Shown here: positions 1 through 10,913 of the stretch, piece after piece | Position numbering within the stretch: position 1 is the first letter of the stretch | How the letters are laid out: every line of letters starts with the position of its first letter | DNA from: Herpomyces periplanetae | Lineage: Eukaryota > Ascomycota > Laboulbeniomycetes > Herpomycetales > Herpomycetaceae | Assembly (NCBI GenBank): GCA_009733715.1 | Contig: WMKJ01000040.1 | Span: 1 to 64,000, forward strand | Direction: 5' to 3' | DNA length: 64,000 nt | The notes under the pieces: generated by a model | The model's input: only the letters and a program-made list of their open reading frames with translations | What the model was told of the DNA's origin: nothing | The model's database searches: none | Program-made: the position numbers and the translations under genes

Positions 1-15
1 ACGCTCTTCCGATCT
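1..15 (+). other. Illumina adapter remnant at contig end
   Basis: The first 15 bases match the 3' end of the Illumina TruSeq read-1 adapter (known to end in ACGCTCTTCCGATCT). They are in frame with the following reading frame, so translation would add five false residues (TLFRS). Genomic sequence should be taken to begin at base 16. This also shows that the window starts at the physical end of an assembled contig. Confidence 0.93.
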
Positions 16-2404
16 CTTTCAATTAAATTGGAAATTAACCGTATTAAACGTCATGTGCAACTTAGAAAGGCTTTGGAAGATGATGGAATCAGTCGTAACG
101 TTGCTGAGCGTGTAGCAGCTAGTGAAAGTTGGCCCAAAACAAACCTTAGTGAAGCTTTGGGTGGAATTGACGCTCGACCTCGATACTTTACTGTACACGG
201 CAAACGAGTTCGTGATTCCAGTATACCCAAGTTTAAGGGACTAATGGTCGGCGGTTTTGTCCTAGTGAATATATTAAACTTCGTTACAATTCCCGTCCTA
301 AGCGGAGGAAGTAGTCAAACAGATGGTGGAAATAGTGGATACTTTAGCCTTGGATTTTCCACATTCCAACCAATTCGAGCGTTCTCACAATCCTCGTATT
401 TCGATGCTTTTGATATAGCCGATAAAGGTTTGGATTATTTACTACGAGATTTTAAGTTGCACAATTCTTCCTCTGGAATCGTGGCAACTGTATATCCTCC
501 CATAACTTACAAACTGGATTATTCGTCAAGACTTTCTAATAAAGCTCACGGAATTTTTCGAAATGATAATGTAATATCCAATGGCCACGATCAATTCATG
601 GGTAATAGAATCTCCGATGTGCATAACGAGTTAACTGCATCAAATTATCCCTTATTTGGCTCTCAGATGATGGGTAGCGTTTTAAAAAGCCTGGAAGATC
701 CAATTATGAGCAAGTGGATAATCGTAGTACTAGCCTTGAGTTTAGCATTTAACGGATATTTGTTTAATGCAGCTAGATGGAGCATTAAAGATTCACCATT
801 ACGATGCAATTCCCATACTTCCACCGATAGAAGCGAAATTGTTTCGAGTACCGGAGTGAATGGAAATACTGACAAATACTGTCATGATTCACCCGATTCT
901 CGGGTATCAGACAAGTTAGCAACAAGTGATGAAAATTCTGTCAAAGGCAGTAATATACATGGCAGTAATTTATCTGGTAATGAAACCCGAGGGAGAATAA
1001 ATGAAAGTTGGGAAAATATCATGATGACACGAAGTGTGGGAGAGTGCGAACAAATGCTCAAGGATAAACGGGCCAGTGAATTATGTGATGAAGAAATAAT
1101 TCAATTATCATTATCAGGGAAAATTTCAGGGTACGCATTAGAGAAGACAGTCGGGGATAAAACACGTGCAGTTAAAATTCGGCGTGCAATTATATCTCAT
1201 GATCCGAGTACTCAGGGTACGGCATCATTACCATTTCTTAAAGATAGTTTATTGCCATTTGAAAACTTTGATTACGACCGAGTATACGGAGCATGCTGCG
1301 AAAATGTAGTCGGTTACGTTCCTATTCCCGTGGGGATTTCTGGACCACTTCTCATTGACGGGGTTAACTATTTTTTACCGCTAGCGACAACGGAAGGGGT
1401 TTTAGTTGCAAGTACATCTCGAGGATGTAAAGCTATCAACGCAGGGGGTGGTGTTAATACGATTTTAACGGGGGATGGTATGACACGAGGGCCCTGTGTT
1501 GCATTTGATTCAATTATTAGAGCGGGTGAAGCTAAACTCTGGTTAGACAGTGTTGAAGGTGAAAGAACTATGCGTGAAGCATTTAATTCTACCAGTCGAT
1601 TCGCTCGTTTACAATCACTTAAAACGGCCATTGCTGGTACGTATTTATTCATTCGATTTAAAACTTCCACGGGTGATGCTATGGGAATGAATATGATCAG
1701 TAAAGGGGTTGAACATGCACTACATGTTATGGCTACAGAATCGGGATTCTATGACATGCAAATTATTAGTGTGAGCGGAAACTATTGTACAGACAAGAAA
1801 CCCGCAGCCATTAATTGGTTAGATGGTCGGGGAAAGAGTGTTATTGCCGAAGCCATTATTCCCGGGTCAATTGTTCAAAGTGTACTGAAATGTAGCGTAG
1901 AAAGTTTGGTTGAGTTGAACACATCAAAAAACTTGATTGGCAGTGCTATGGCAGGTAGTATTGGTGGTTTCAATGCTCATGCTGCAAACATAGTAACGGC
2001 TATATTCCTTGCTACGGGACAAGATCCAGCTCAAAACGTTGAGAGCAGTAACTGCATGACAATCATGAAGAAGTGAGTATTAATTATGCTATTTTGATGA
2101 TATTCTTCAATTGCTAATATATGTACCCAGTGTGGGTGGTGATGTACACATATCTGTGTCAATGCCTTCAATTGAAGTTGGTACGATAGGTGGTGGAACA
2201 ATACTGGAGCCACAGGGTGCTGTATTGGATTTGCTTGGTGTTCGGGGGGCTCATCCAACGCAACCCGGTGAGAATGCTCGTAGATTAGCAAGAATAGTTG
2301 CATCAGCTGTACTTGCGGGTGAACTTAGTTTATGTTCAGCTCTCGCGGCAGGGCATCTTGTTAAAGCTCACATGCAACATAACCGAACTACAATTAAAAG
2401 TTAA
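16..2404 (+). CDS. HMG1: HMG-CoA reductase, 5'-truncated
   Basis: Catalyses NADPH-dependent reduction of HMG-CoA to mevalonate, the committed step of sterol synthesis, in the ER membrane. Exons are 16..2072 and 2131..2404; donor GTGAGT after the second base of an Asn codon and acceptor CCCAG restore [18 protein letters not shown]. The frame is open to the contig end, so the start and most of the sterol-sensing membrane domain are missing. A hydrophobic segment lies near residue 75 ([15 protein letters not shown]) and another near 235 ([17 protein letters not shown]). The catalytic half has [41 protein letters not shown], the [14 protein letters not shown] block and the C-terminal [12 protein letters not shown] with the catalytic His. 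The linker between membrane and catalytic parts is Ser/Asn-rich. Family assignment is certain; paralogue number is not. Confidence 0.96.
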
Positions 2405-3001
2405 CCTTCACTTTATCCTTCATCCTAAATAATCATTCTGGCCATGCTATGACATCATGAGTTGCTAGGGTCTACTTTTGATCATACATGTGAAGATGAA
2501 ATTAGTGGATTGCCTAACTGAATTGTTCGGTCTGCACCACGTGTTGTTTGCTTGTACTACATATTTCCACGTAGCAGGAATACCGTTAACCTACTCCTAC
2601 TTAGAAGAATCTCGGATTTGACCACACTTATGGCTGTTTTTAATGTACCACGCTACTTACACTAAATCGTATATTCTCGAATATTTTACCCTTAAAGTGA
2701 AACTAATCAAGTTAATTACAATAGCAGAAGGGATAACGTTTTATACCCACTTGTACACTATATTAAGAAAGGTGAGTAAAGGTTAAGGCTAATTTCATTG
2801 TGATCTTTAGATGACCAGCAGTGCTAAACGGGTTTGAAAAACAAATTTGACCTTTGCAAGATTTCCAAGTTAAGGACATTTCACTGGATAATTTTAGGAG
2901 GTTAGCTTGTTGATATAAAGGAAAATGTAAGAGACGTGAAATTAGATTTGTTGGTAAAAAGACGACAGGTCTAATGATTAATCTCACTAAAGAGTTTAGC
3001 T
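2405..3001. other. intergenic, HMG1 to MsrA
   Basis: About 600 bp between two plus-strand genes. I see no coding signal, repeat or RNA gene. It presumably holds the HMG1 3' UTR and the promoter of the next gene. Confidence 0.6.
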
Positions 3002-3598
3002 ATGAGAGTGGAATTAGCTACGTTTGCAGCGGGATGCTTTTGGGGTGTTGAGCACTTATTTCGAAAAAAATTTGGAAATGGAAAAGGGTTGATTTCTGTT
3101 CGCGTAGGCTATGTTGGTAGAAGGATGAATAAAGAGGAGGAAGTTCATGACGAGCAAACGACAAGTAATGAGATTTACGACCAAAATAAACCCCCAACGT
3201 ATACAACGGTTTGTTTAGGCTTACAAGGATTTGCTGAAGGGATCCAAATTGAGTATGATGCGGATATTGTAGCGTACAAGACGCTTTTAGAATTTTTCTT
3301 CCGAATTCATGATCCGACTACTCTGGATCGGCAAGGTCCCGATTGTGGTGTACAGTATAGAAGTGCTATATTTACGCATAACAGTGACCAGGACGAAATT
3401 GCTCGAAGGATTATGAAACAAGTGCAGATTCATTGGTGGAAACAAAATGATGTAGTAACACAAATTAACCGTCTACGAGAAAACGATTGGTGGGACGCTG
3501 AAGATTATCATCAGAATTACCTTGAGAGGGTGAGTACAGCGAGGCATGCACGGTATTTACTTTGTATACACTGGTTAACCAACTTAATTACTGCGTAG
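3002..3598 (+). CDS. MXR1: peptide methionine-S-sulfoxide reductase (MsrA)
   Basis: Reduces methionine-S-sulfoxide in proteins and repairs oxidative damage. The 198-residue product is intronless. It starts MRVELATFAAGCFWGVEH with the MsrA signature GCFWG; the Cys is the catalytic residue. Further family blocks are RVGYVG, EFFFRIHDPTTLDRQGPDCG-VQYRSAIF and AEDYHQNYL. Relative to typical MsrA there is a roughly 15-residue charged insertion (MNKEEEVHDEQTTSNEIYDQ) between the VGYxGG loop and PTYxxVC, and the usual GHAE is GFAE (residue about 78). These are consistent with a divergent but functional enzyme. No recycling Cys pair of the bacterial type is obvious at the C terminus; one Cys lies close to the end (YLLCIHWL). 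Confidence 0.93.
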   Translation: MRVELATFAAGCFWGVEHLFRKKFGNGKGLISVRVGYVGRRMNKEEEVHDEQTTSNEIYDQNKPPTYTTVCLGLQGFAEGIQIEYDADIVAYKTLLEFFFRIHDPTTLDRQGPDCGVQYRSAIFTHNSDQDEIARRIMKQVQIHWWKQNDVVTQINRLRENDWWDAEDYHQNYLERVSTARHARYLLCIHWLTNLITA

Positions 3599-4572
3599 AA
3601 ACCCGGTGCTTATAATTGTCCGAGCCATTATATTAGAGATTTTCCTTCCCTGAAAGATTAGCGTTTAACACAACTTGTTAATTTGGTCAAGCTCAGACAT
3701 AGTTGGAAACATCGTGTGTTCTGAGCCCATGAAAATCTTGTTTAGACGTAACATCTGTGTGTTTAGCTCTTGAGACCTATTAATTCATAACTAAACTTTT
3801 AAAGATCTATGTTGAGTAAAGGTCGGATTGACAATTACCTTGGTACGATTAATGTGTCGTACCGTAAAAATATGCGTATTATTGGGCTGATGGTTAAGAT
3901 GAAAGTATGAGGCAGGGTGAAGAAGACGTTGTTAGCAGTAAATTAACCAAAGGATGCCATGGGCGAGTGTGGCGATAGCTATTTAACGTTGAAGTCTAAT
4001 ACGGACCAGTGACCTCTTCAAAGTTAAAATGAACAATTAATGCATGTATACGCTAGATTAGACAACTTATCAGCTAGTATAGCACGGAATACTGCATATC
4101 CGAACTGACAAATAAAAGTTGAAACTATCCTGCGAGAACCCGATTGAATAGAGTGTTAAGATTTATTATACTCATCGGTCCAGGTTATGTTTTTCTGCCA
4201 TAAGATACATGAAACAACCGTCTACACACCATAATGAATCCATAATTAATGCAATCGTTTACACTATAAACGAGAAATAATCTCGATTGCCCGAATTAAC
4301 CGTTTAAAATGTATTTGGGACCTTATAAAAGCATAAGTCAATGCACCACTATTATTTACATAGTTTAGTCAAGGTTGTCTTGAACGTATATTAAAATAGA
4401 GACCAAGTTTGCCCTGGCCCAAAAAATCGTGTAAATCACATAGCCATTCCAACTTTAAAAGAAATTCTTCAAACTAGTCATAGCTCAATACTTGAAGGAT
4501 CAAACTATCCATCACCCGTTCACAGCCTCCAATACACGACTATTTATACTGTTACTAAAAATAGACTCCACC

Positions 4573-4586
4573 GCGGAATCTTCCGC
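4573..4586. promoter_or_regulatory. CGG-N6-CCG palindrome (Zn2Cys6-type site)
   Basis: The sequence GCGGAA-TC-TTCCGC is a perfect inverted repeat with CGG and CCG triplets six bases apart. Inverted CGG triplets are the known target form of Zn2Cys6 factors, and N6 spacing is that of S. cerevisiae Ppr1. It lies about 1.1 kb before the chitin synthase start codon. Binding in this organism is inference. Confidence 0.4.
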
Positions 4587-4604
4587 TTCACTGTTGCTAT
4601 GCTA

Positions 4605-4621
4605 TGACGTATGTCACGTCA
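4605..4621. promoter_or_regulatory. paired CRE-like half sites (TGACGT-N5-ACGTCA)
   Basis: A perfect inverted repeat of TGACGT and ACGTCA separated by ATGTC, 19 bp after the CGG-N6-CCG palindrome. TGACGT is the bZIP (ATF/CREB) core. The closeness of the two sites suggests a compact upstream element; function is inferred. Confidence 0.35.
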
Positions 4622-4705
4622 CACCAAGGCTATCTGTGCACGTGCCTTGTTGCGCTTTTGCAGGTAACAGCGCAAGAATGTAGTGCCGTTTCCACCGCCG
4701 TTGCC

Positions 4706-4738
4706 ATAACGGGACAGTCACTTTATTTGTCACGTTAT
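4706..4738. repeat. 11-bp inverted repeat, one mismatch
   Basis: The arms are ATAACGGGACA (4706-4716) and TGTCACGTTAT (4728-4738), with an 11-bp spacer; 10 of 11 positions pair. It could form a hairpin or be a bipartite protein site. It lies in the same upstream cluster as the CGG and CRE-like palindromes. Confidence 0.45.
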
Positions 4739-5331
4739 CGGAATCGGCGATTGTAATAATCCTTGGAGAAGGATTTTTTACTTCGCGTGAACTTTTTGGA
4801 TTGTTACCACTTTTTAGTTCATTTTACACATTTTTTTTTCATACGATTTGTGTCGAACATCTTGTTCGTCATTTGAATCTTACTTGCAAAATTGACATTT
4901 TTCTCCTCAATTTTAACTTAGACTAATCCACTTTACTCTGGGATTTTACGTCTTGTATCACCTCTCTTCTCATTACCAAAATCTTTCGCGTAGTCTTTAT
5001 ACCAATTAGTCTGCAGTAAGTTTGTTAGGAAAATTGTTAAGTTATCATGTGGCTTAGTGCAAAGTTAAGGCTTAGCTTAACCTGCACTATAGTTTTGTGC
5101 CCGTGCATGATTTTAATTGTGAATATCTTTTATGCTAATTACGCATTTTCAATGTTGCATTAGGTTTTATGGGAACAAAAATAAAATAGGCGCCCATTCC
5201 CCTCACAATCCAACTTGAATAACGTGAATTTAACTGCTCGTCCAAGCGGAATCCTCCTTGTCTTTACACTATCTTACTTTGTTTTATCATACTCTGCCTA
5301 AACGCATTTTGCCGTGTGCTTGCGTGGGTGC

Positions 5332-5357
5332 GTACGTGCATACGTACTCTCGCGAGA
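5332..5357. promoter_or_regulatory. two adjacent palindromes upstream of chitin synthase
   Basis: GTACGT-GCAT-ACGTAC (5332-5347) is followed immediately by TCTCGCGAGA (5348-5357), a perfect 10-bp palindrome. They lie 310-335 bp before the chitin synthase ATG. TCTCGCGAGA is known as a promoter palindrome in animals; a fungal role is not known to me. Confidence 0.35.
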
Positions 5358-5666
5358 AAGGGGCTTAAGCCTACCGGTTCAATAAGCTTAGACGTTTCAC
5401 AACGTATTTGATTCAACACTGGTGAATTGATTAGCCCGCGCGGGTAGTCATGGTACGGCGTCGAGGCAAGATTTTAAATTTACCTTTCGTTAACCATTAT
5501 CAACAATTTAGGCTAATTCACTTCATGTCATTATCCCTCTAGGATTACTCCCATCAGCATATTTAACTAACTTTAAGTTAACACGGTATTTACACTCGTT
5601 AACTTAAGCGCTACTTCATAACATTCACTAGTTTCAAGTTCAAACTGGCGTATCGGCTTTGTCGGA

Positions 5667-8600
5667 ATGGCGTACAATCATCTCGGTAAGTTATATTTAC
5701 TCCTTTTTATCCCCTTTCCCATCTATACGTGCATCCGCTCGTATGCATGTGCCAGGATTGTCTCCCAAATGTGCATTGCGCCATAAACCCGATTGCACAT
5801 CCTATCGGGCAAGTTTTACGCATACGCTTATACCCGGAAGCGGTTATCTTAATGAAGTCCATCGGTACAAGCGCAATATAATTGATTAGTTGGCTTGTCT
5901 TAACTTAGCATCTGAAACACCTACTTTTCTCGCGATCATGCAATGCGCCAAGGTGTAGAAAGTTTCTATGCTAGTTAACTACCTTGTATTTCGCTCATCC
6001 TTCCAGAACTACCAAGGAAAACACGTTATCTCATCAGAGTGGACTTGGAAAGTGCTTCTTAACTTTATACAGTGGTGATTTTCTCATGAACCCGCTGATA
6101 TAAAGCCTTTTTTTATACAGTCACGCGCTGTGCTGTGCTTTGGGGGCAGGCAATCATTTTTTCACGTAGACTCGTGTTGCTCATTTTTGGACGCATAGTT
6201 ATTTCAGAGTATCACTGAAGCTAACTCATCTACTCGGAGTATTTAATCATTTCCACAGGAACAAAAAGCAGCATTGACGAAAGTGAAGATCAACACCCCT
6301 TGAACTCACGGCATCCAGACGGACATATTAACCTAGTTCCAGTGTCTAGAAGTATGTCAAATGTCCCTATGCCGGATGGAGGAAGGGGAGGGAGGCAAGA
6401 CATGATGAACTATTATAATGATCCTAGATTTGGGTCGAGACCGCTTGAAATGCCCATGGGACCAGGTGCCACAGCAGGAATTCCTCCGACATTTGATCGA
6501 TTAGGTGAACAACCAAGTTACCATGTCGGCAATGGACACATGGAATCTGGACAGAATGGGTCATACGATGGTCATTATAAGAGTGGGGACTACGCGTTAG
6601 AACCTGAAATGCATCATGATATGTATCCTCATGTTAAGTACCCTCGGCATGAATTGAGCAACTATTCCCTAGGCCAAGATGGTAGTGGGGAATTTCATGA
6701 TAATCGCCCTATACTATACCATGGAGCGTCGTTTGATTCACACGGTGTCAATGGACATGGAAGACCGGAATTTTCGGATGTTTCGGGACCGGGTGGAGAA
6801 GATCATGGAATAGGGGCTCGAATGAGACGATGGAAAACGGTGAAGGAAGTTCAATTGTACCATGGGAATTTAGTATTGGATTGTCCCGTTCCCCCACGAT
6901 TATTGAATCAAGTTCCACATGTCCAGCCGCCGGAGCGGGATGAGTTTACTCATATGCGATATTCAGCAGCTACATGCGATCCATCGGAGTTTTACGCGGA
7001 AAGATTCACACTACGCCAGAGGTTATTTGCAAAACCACGGCACACCGAATTGTTTATAGTAATCACCATGTACAATGAGGAAGAGGAGTTATTCGCACGA
7101 ACTATGATTGGGGTAATTAAGAATATTGAACATTTAAACTCACGCAACAACAGTAAGACATGGGGCAAGGATGCTTGGAAAAAGGTAGTTCTGTGTGTAG
7201 TGAGTGATGGGCGAGCCAAAATAAATCCTCGAACACGCGCAGTATTAGCAGCAATGGGCGTTTACCAGGATGGAATTGCGAAGCAAAGGGTCAATGGCAA
7301 AGATGTTACAGCACATATTTATGAATATACGACACAAATGACACTAGAGATAAAGCGAGGGATAGTTAACGTAAAGCGAGGAAGTACACCAGTTCAAGTG
7401 ATATTTTGTTTAAAAGAAAAGAACCAAAAGAAGATTAATTCACACAGATGGTTTTTTCAAGCCTTTGGACAAGTTTTAAATCCGAATATTTGCGTTCTTA
7501 TTGATGCAGGGACAAAGCCAGGACGAGATTCCATTTATCATTTATGGAAGACGTTTGATCTTGATCCTATGTGCGCTGGAGCATGTGGAGAAATCAAGGT
7601 ACTGATTGATCGGGGCAAGAATTTAATAAATCCGTTAGTCGCAACACAGAACTTTGAGTACAAGATGAGCAATATACTTGATAAACCGTTTGAATCCGCA
7701 TTTGGGTATATATCGGTGCTACCTGGGGCATTTTCGGCGTATCGGTATGTCGCACTTCAAAATGACAAACGCGGCCAGGGTCCACTTGAAAAGTATTTTC
7801 TGGGAGAGAGAATGCATGGAGCAAATGCAGGAGTATTTATTGCGAATATGTATTTGGCTGAGGACCGAATATTATGCTTCGAATTGGTAACCAAGAGAAA
7901 TTGTAGTTGGATACTTCAGTATGTTAAATCATCAACTGGGGAAACCGATGTTCCAACGGAAATGCCCGAGTTCATATCCCAAAGACGAAGATGGCTAAAT
8001 GGTTCGTTTTTTGCTGCTGTGTACGCTCTAGCACATAGTCTACAAATCTTTCGCAGTAGTCACAGTTTCTGTCGCAAAATTATGCTCTTAGTGGAATTTA
8101 TATACCAGACTATTTCCATGATCTTCGCTTGGTTTGCCTTGGGAAACTTTTTCTTGGTGTTTCGGATCTTAACACATTCCCTTGGTGAACCGGGGTTATT
8201 GGGAACGGCGGGAAAAGTTTTGTCGATTGTTTTTGAATGGGCGTATTTGGGTACATTAATTACATGTTTTGTCCTATCCCTTGGGAATAGACCTGCTGGA
8301 AGTCGGAAGTTCTTTTATGGATGCGTTTTCTTTTGGGGAGCTATTATGGCATATCTTATGTTTGCGTCGGTATTCATAACGGTTCGAGCCATCCAAGAAG
8401 ACTTAAAAGATCATAAGTTCGATATATCCCAGCTCTTCAAAAATTCCCTCTTCTTCACCCTAATTGTCAGTATGCTCTCAACCTACGTTTTGTATTTGGT
8501 CGCATCGGTTTTATTTTTTGATCCCTGGCACATGTTCACCTCGGTAAGTCTGGTTCATTGTTAAATTAGTCTATTCAATGATTGATAAGCTAACAAGATT

Positions 8601-9129
8601 GTCGAAATAGTTCTTCCAATATTTATTAATGACACCAACCTACATAAACGTTTTAAACGTTTACGCTTTTTGTAATACTCACGATGTTACTTGGGGTACC
8701 AAAGGTGATGATAAACCGGAAAAACTTCCTTCTGCTACCACCAAAGCGGATGGAAAAGTCGATGTAGCTATTCCAGCGGATGATGCCGATTTAAATACAC
8801 AATATGAAGCCGAATTATCTCTCTTTTCCAAAAAATATGTGCCTCCGCGCAATAAAGGCGCTGAAATGGAACGTCAAGAAGATTTTTATAAGGGGTTTCG
8901 CTCTGGTGTCGTATTGGTTTGGATGTTTACCAATTTAGCTCTTTGTGCTGTTGTACTGCAAACCGGTGGACTTCAAATGACCGTTGCACCGGACCAAAGA
9001 GATGCTGCTGCTACAAATAAAACTCAGATTTACATGGCCGTTGTATTATGGAGCGTTGCGGGGCTCAGCTTAATTCGGTTCCTGGGCGCATTTTGGTTTC
9101 TAATTCGTCGAATCCTCTGTGGTGTATAG
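5667..9129 (+). CDS. CHS: chitin synthase, division 1 (class I-III type)
   Basis: Polymerises UDP-GlcNAc into cell-wall chitin at the plasma membrane. The model joins 5667..5685, 6259..8543 and 8611..9129, giving 940 residues. The 19-nt first exon encodes MAYNHL plus one base; its GTAAGT donor and the ACAG acceptor at 6257-6258 give [16 protein letters not shown], the usual start of fungal division-1 enzymes. The second intron (67 bp) rejoins [22 protein letters not shown] disordered Gly/Met/His-rich N-terminal part is followed by the glycosyltransferase-2 core with [25 protein letters not shown] and the signature QRRRWLNGS (about 581-589). Several membrane spans follow, then the conserved [17 protein letters not shown] and two more C-terminal membrane spans. 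All key motifs are intact. The 573-bp first intron is exceptional here. The exact class is not resolved. Confidence 0.95.
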
Positions 9130-9399
9130 TCAAGCTTATTCCAATTGGGCAAAATTATTTTCTTTAAATTCCTACTTTTAATTACACTTCCACATACACG
9201 CATTCAGGTGCAGGTTTACGTGCAACTCTTTTGAAAAATTTATTCGGTAACTCTGCTCATTTTCACGATAACTCCCGTACAATGTTAAGACGGGAAGTTA
9301 ATGCCATTGTTAATACTTGGTCAGCCTGTATTTTTCAATTTCGTCCACCCCTTCCTCGGTGTGCCTTGGGTTGTTCGTACGGCATAACTTAAAGGTAAC

Positions 9400-10449
9400 T
9401 TACTGGTAACTCACGACAGCCCCCACTCGGTGTGATGAAGTCGCAAAACTACGGAGTTGGACCTTTTCGGCGTTCTTAATATCCTTTGCATCACTATCAC
9501 CCCATTCAACGGGTACTTCACTATTGGCGTCGGCGTAAACCAAAACATTGAATGTACATGCATTCGTTAATACAGGTAAAAAAGTTACTGTTGAGGTTAT
9601 CTGCCGAAAGAGATGGGATATTTCAGCCTGGATTTTAGCTTCGTCTACTCCGGACTGTCCCTCTTTGGTAATTGACGTTGACTGAGAATTTTCTTGATCA
9701 TGGGATGCCTCCTTTACAACTTCTTTAGTGACGGGAGTTGGACCGTCAGTTAATATGTCGACGTCAAACTCCCATTTTTCAACGTGCTCGTTGGTTTCCT
9801 TATCCGTTATCACAATAGCTAGCTTAGAAATTTTATCCTCAAGCATCCATTTGTGTAACTGCGTCATAATTTTGCGTATATACGCCTTAACTTGGTCGTC
9901 TTGCGCGACAAACATGTTTAGTCCATACTTTTTAACCCTGTATTGTACGTTGTGATTTGCATTTTGTTAACGTTGAGATGTACACTCATACTCTTGCCCG
10001 TGCATTCAATTGTGCACGTAAATCCACTTACGCAACAAAGTCTTCGGCTGGATAGACACCTCGTTGGTATAGAATTGAGTTAATCGAATATTCGAACTAA
10101 ATTTGTCAAAAACAACCTTTCAGTAACTCCCCCAAGTTAACAAAATCGGCACAATGAAACGACATTGGTTCAATGTATGTATTTCGTATTAACAAGCGTA
10201 CAAATTCAGCAACAATTCTACATGAGCCTGTTAGGGATTAATCAGTCGGTCGATCGTTCGTTCGTTCGTATATTCACACCATCGTGAGCCAGTATATATA
10301 TGCAAGGGACTAGCTCGTTAGTTATACACTCCTAAGAATAGCACCATTAACGTATATTGTATACGTGTGCACGCGCGATCACCTTTAATTGTCAATTTGT
10401 GGGTTTTTGATTTGATCTTGGCCCGCGATCCGGTGCCTTTATTCGCCAT
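9400..10449 (-). CDS. MAD2: spindle checkpoint protein Mad2 (HORMA domain)
   Basis: Mad2 binds Cdc20 and Mad1 at unattached kinetochores and delays anaphase. Four exons on the minus strand: 10383..10449, 10202..10227, 10032..10096 and 9400..9937 (231 residues). Junctions restore [51 protein letters not shown], the Mad2 N-terminal half. The second exon is only 26 nt. Later blocks are WEFDVDI, QITSTVTFLPVL, FNVLVYAD and VQLRSFATSSHRVGAVVSY, where the last is the mobile safety-belt region. An acidic, Ser-rich insertion of about 25 residues (near VVKEASHDQENSQSTS) precedes the QAEISHLFRQIT helix, making it longer than the usual ~200 residues. It converges with chitin synthase (270 bp apart) and diverges from GUF1. 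Confidence 0.94.
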
Positions 10450-10913
10450 ATTTAATCCGGTTTATCTTGATAATTTAACAGGACAATCAACTTCCAATAA
10501 TTTGTAGATGGGCACAGTAATCGACCCTTGGCATATTACCCTTGCTAAAGGAGGTAAAAAGCTGCGGCGTTAAATACAAGTGTATAAATGGTGAATGAGA
10601 AGACGTAAGTATTTAACTTCTCCAAATCGTATTTTCTCCAAGTTGTTTTTCACTATCGTGATATTTCAACACAACTCGCACCCCAACGGCGTCCTTCGGG
10701 AAGGCTATGGAAGATATTTGATCCGGTTCCGCATGTAAAACATTCGCAAATTCGGAACGTAGTTCGCGTCGACCAGCTAATTTTCTTTTTTAGAATGGTT
10801 AACAAACCTTGAAATTATTTTCCCGTCGTTCAAAATTTAAGTAGCTTTTTTGATTCTTGTTCACGCAAAAAGGGAGGGGATACGCAAGTGTGTGTGTGTG
10901 TGTGTGCGTGCAC
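10450..10913. promoter_or_regulatory. shared head-to-head promoter of MAD2 and GUF1
   Basis: 464 bp separate the two start codons, so both promoters must lie here unless they extend into the genes. A 19-bp (GT)n tract occupies 10888-10906, just before the proposed GUF1 ATG. No clear TATA box stands out. Confidence 0.55.

Larger units (their letters stand above)
3599..5666. other. 2.07 kb intergenic, MsrA to chitin synthase
   Basis: No convincing coding sequence; a 63-codon frame at 4492 has no recognisable motif. The stretch contains several inverted repeats that are listed separately (4573-4738 and 5332-5357). It probably contains the long promoter and 5' UTR of the downstream chitin synthase. 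Confidence 0.6.

Noticed and set aside
4492-4683. 63-codon frame upstream of chitin synthase
   Set aside because: It has no motif and no splice context, and it overlaps the palindrome cluster.
10857-10913. Extension of GUF1 through the GT repeat
   Set aside because: It has no ATG, and the encoded Val-Cys run is a product of the microsatellite.
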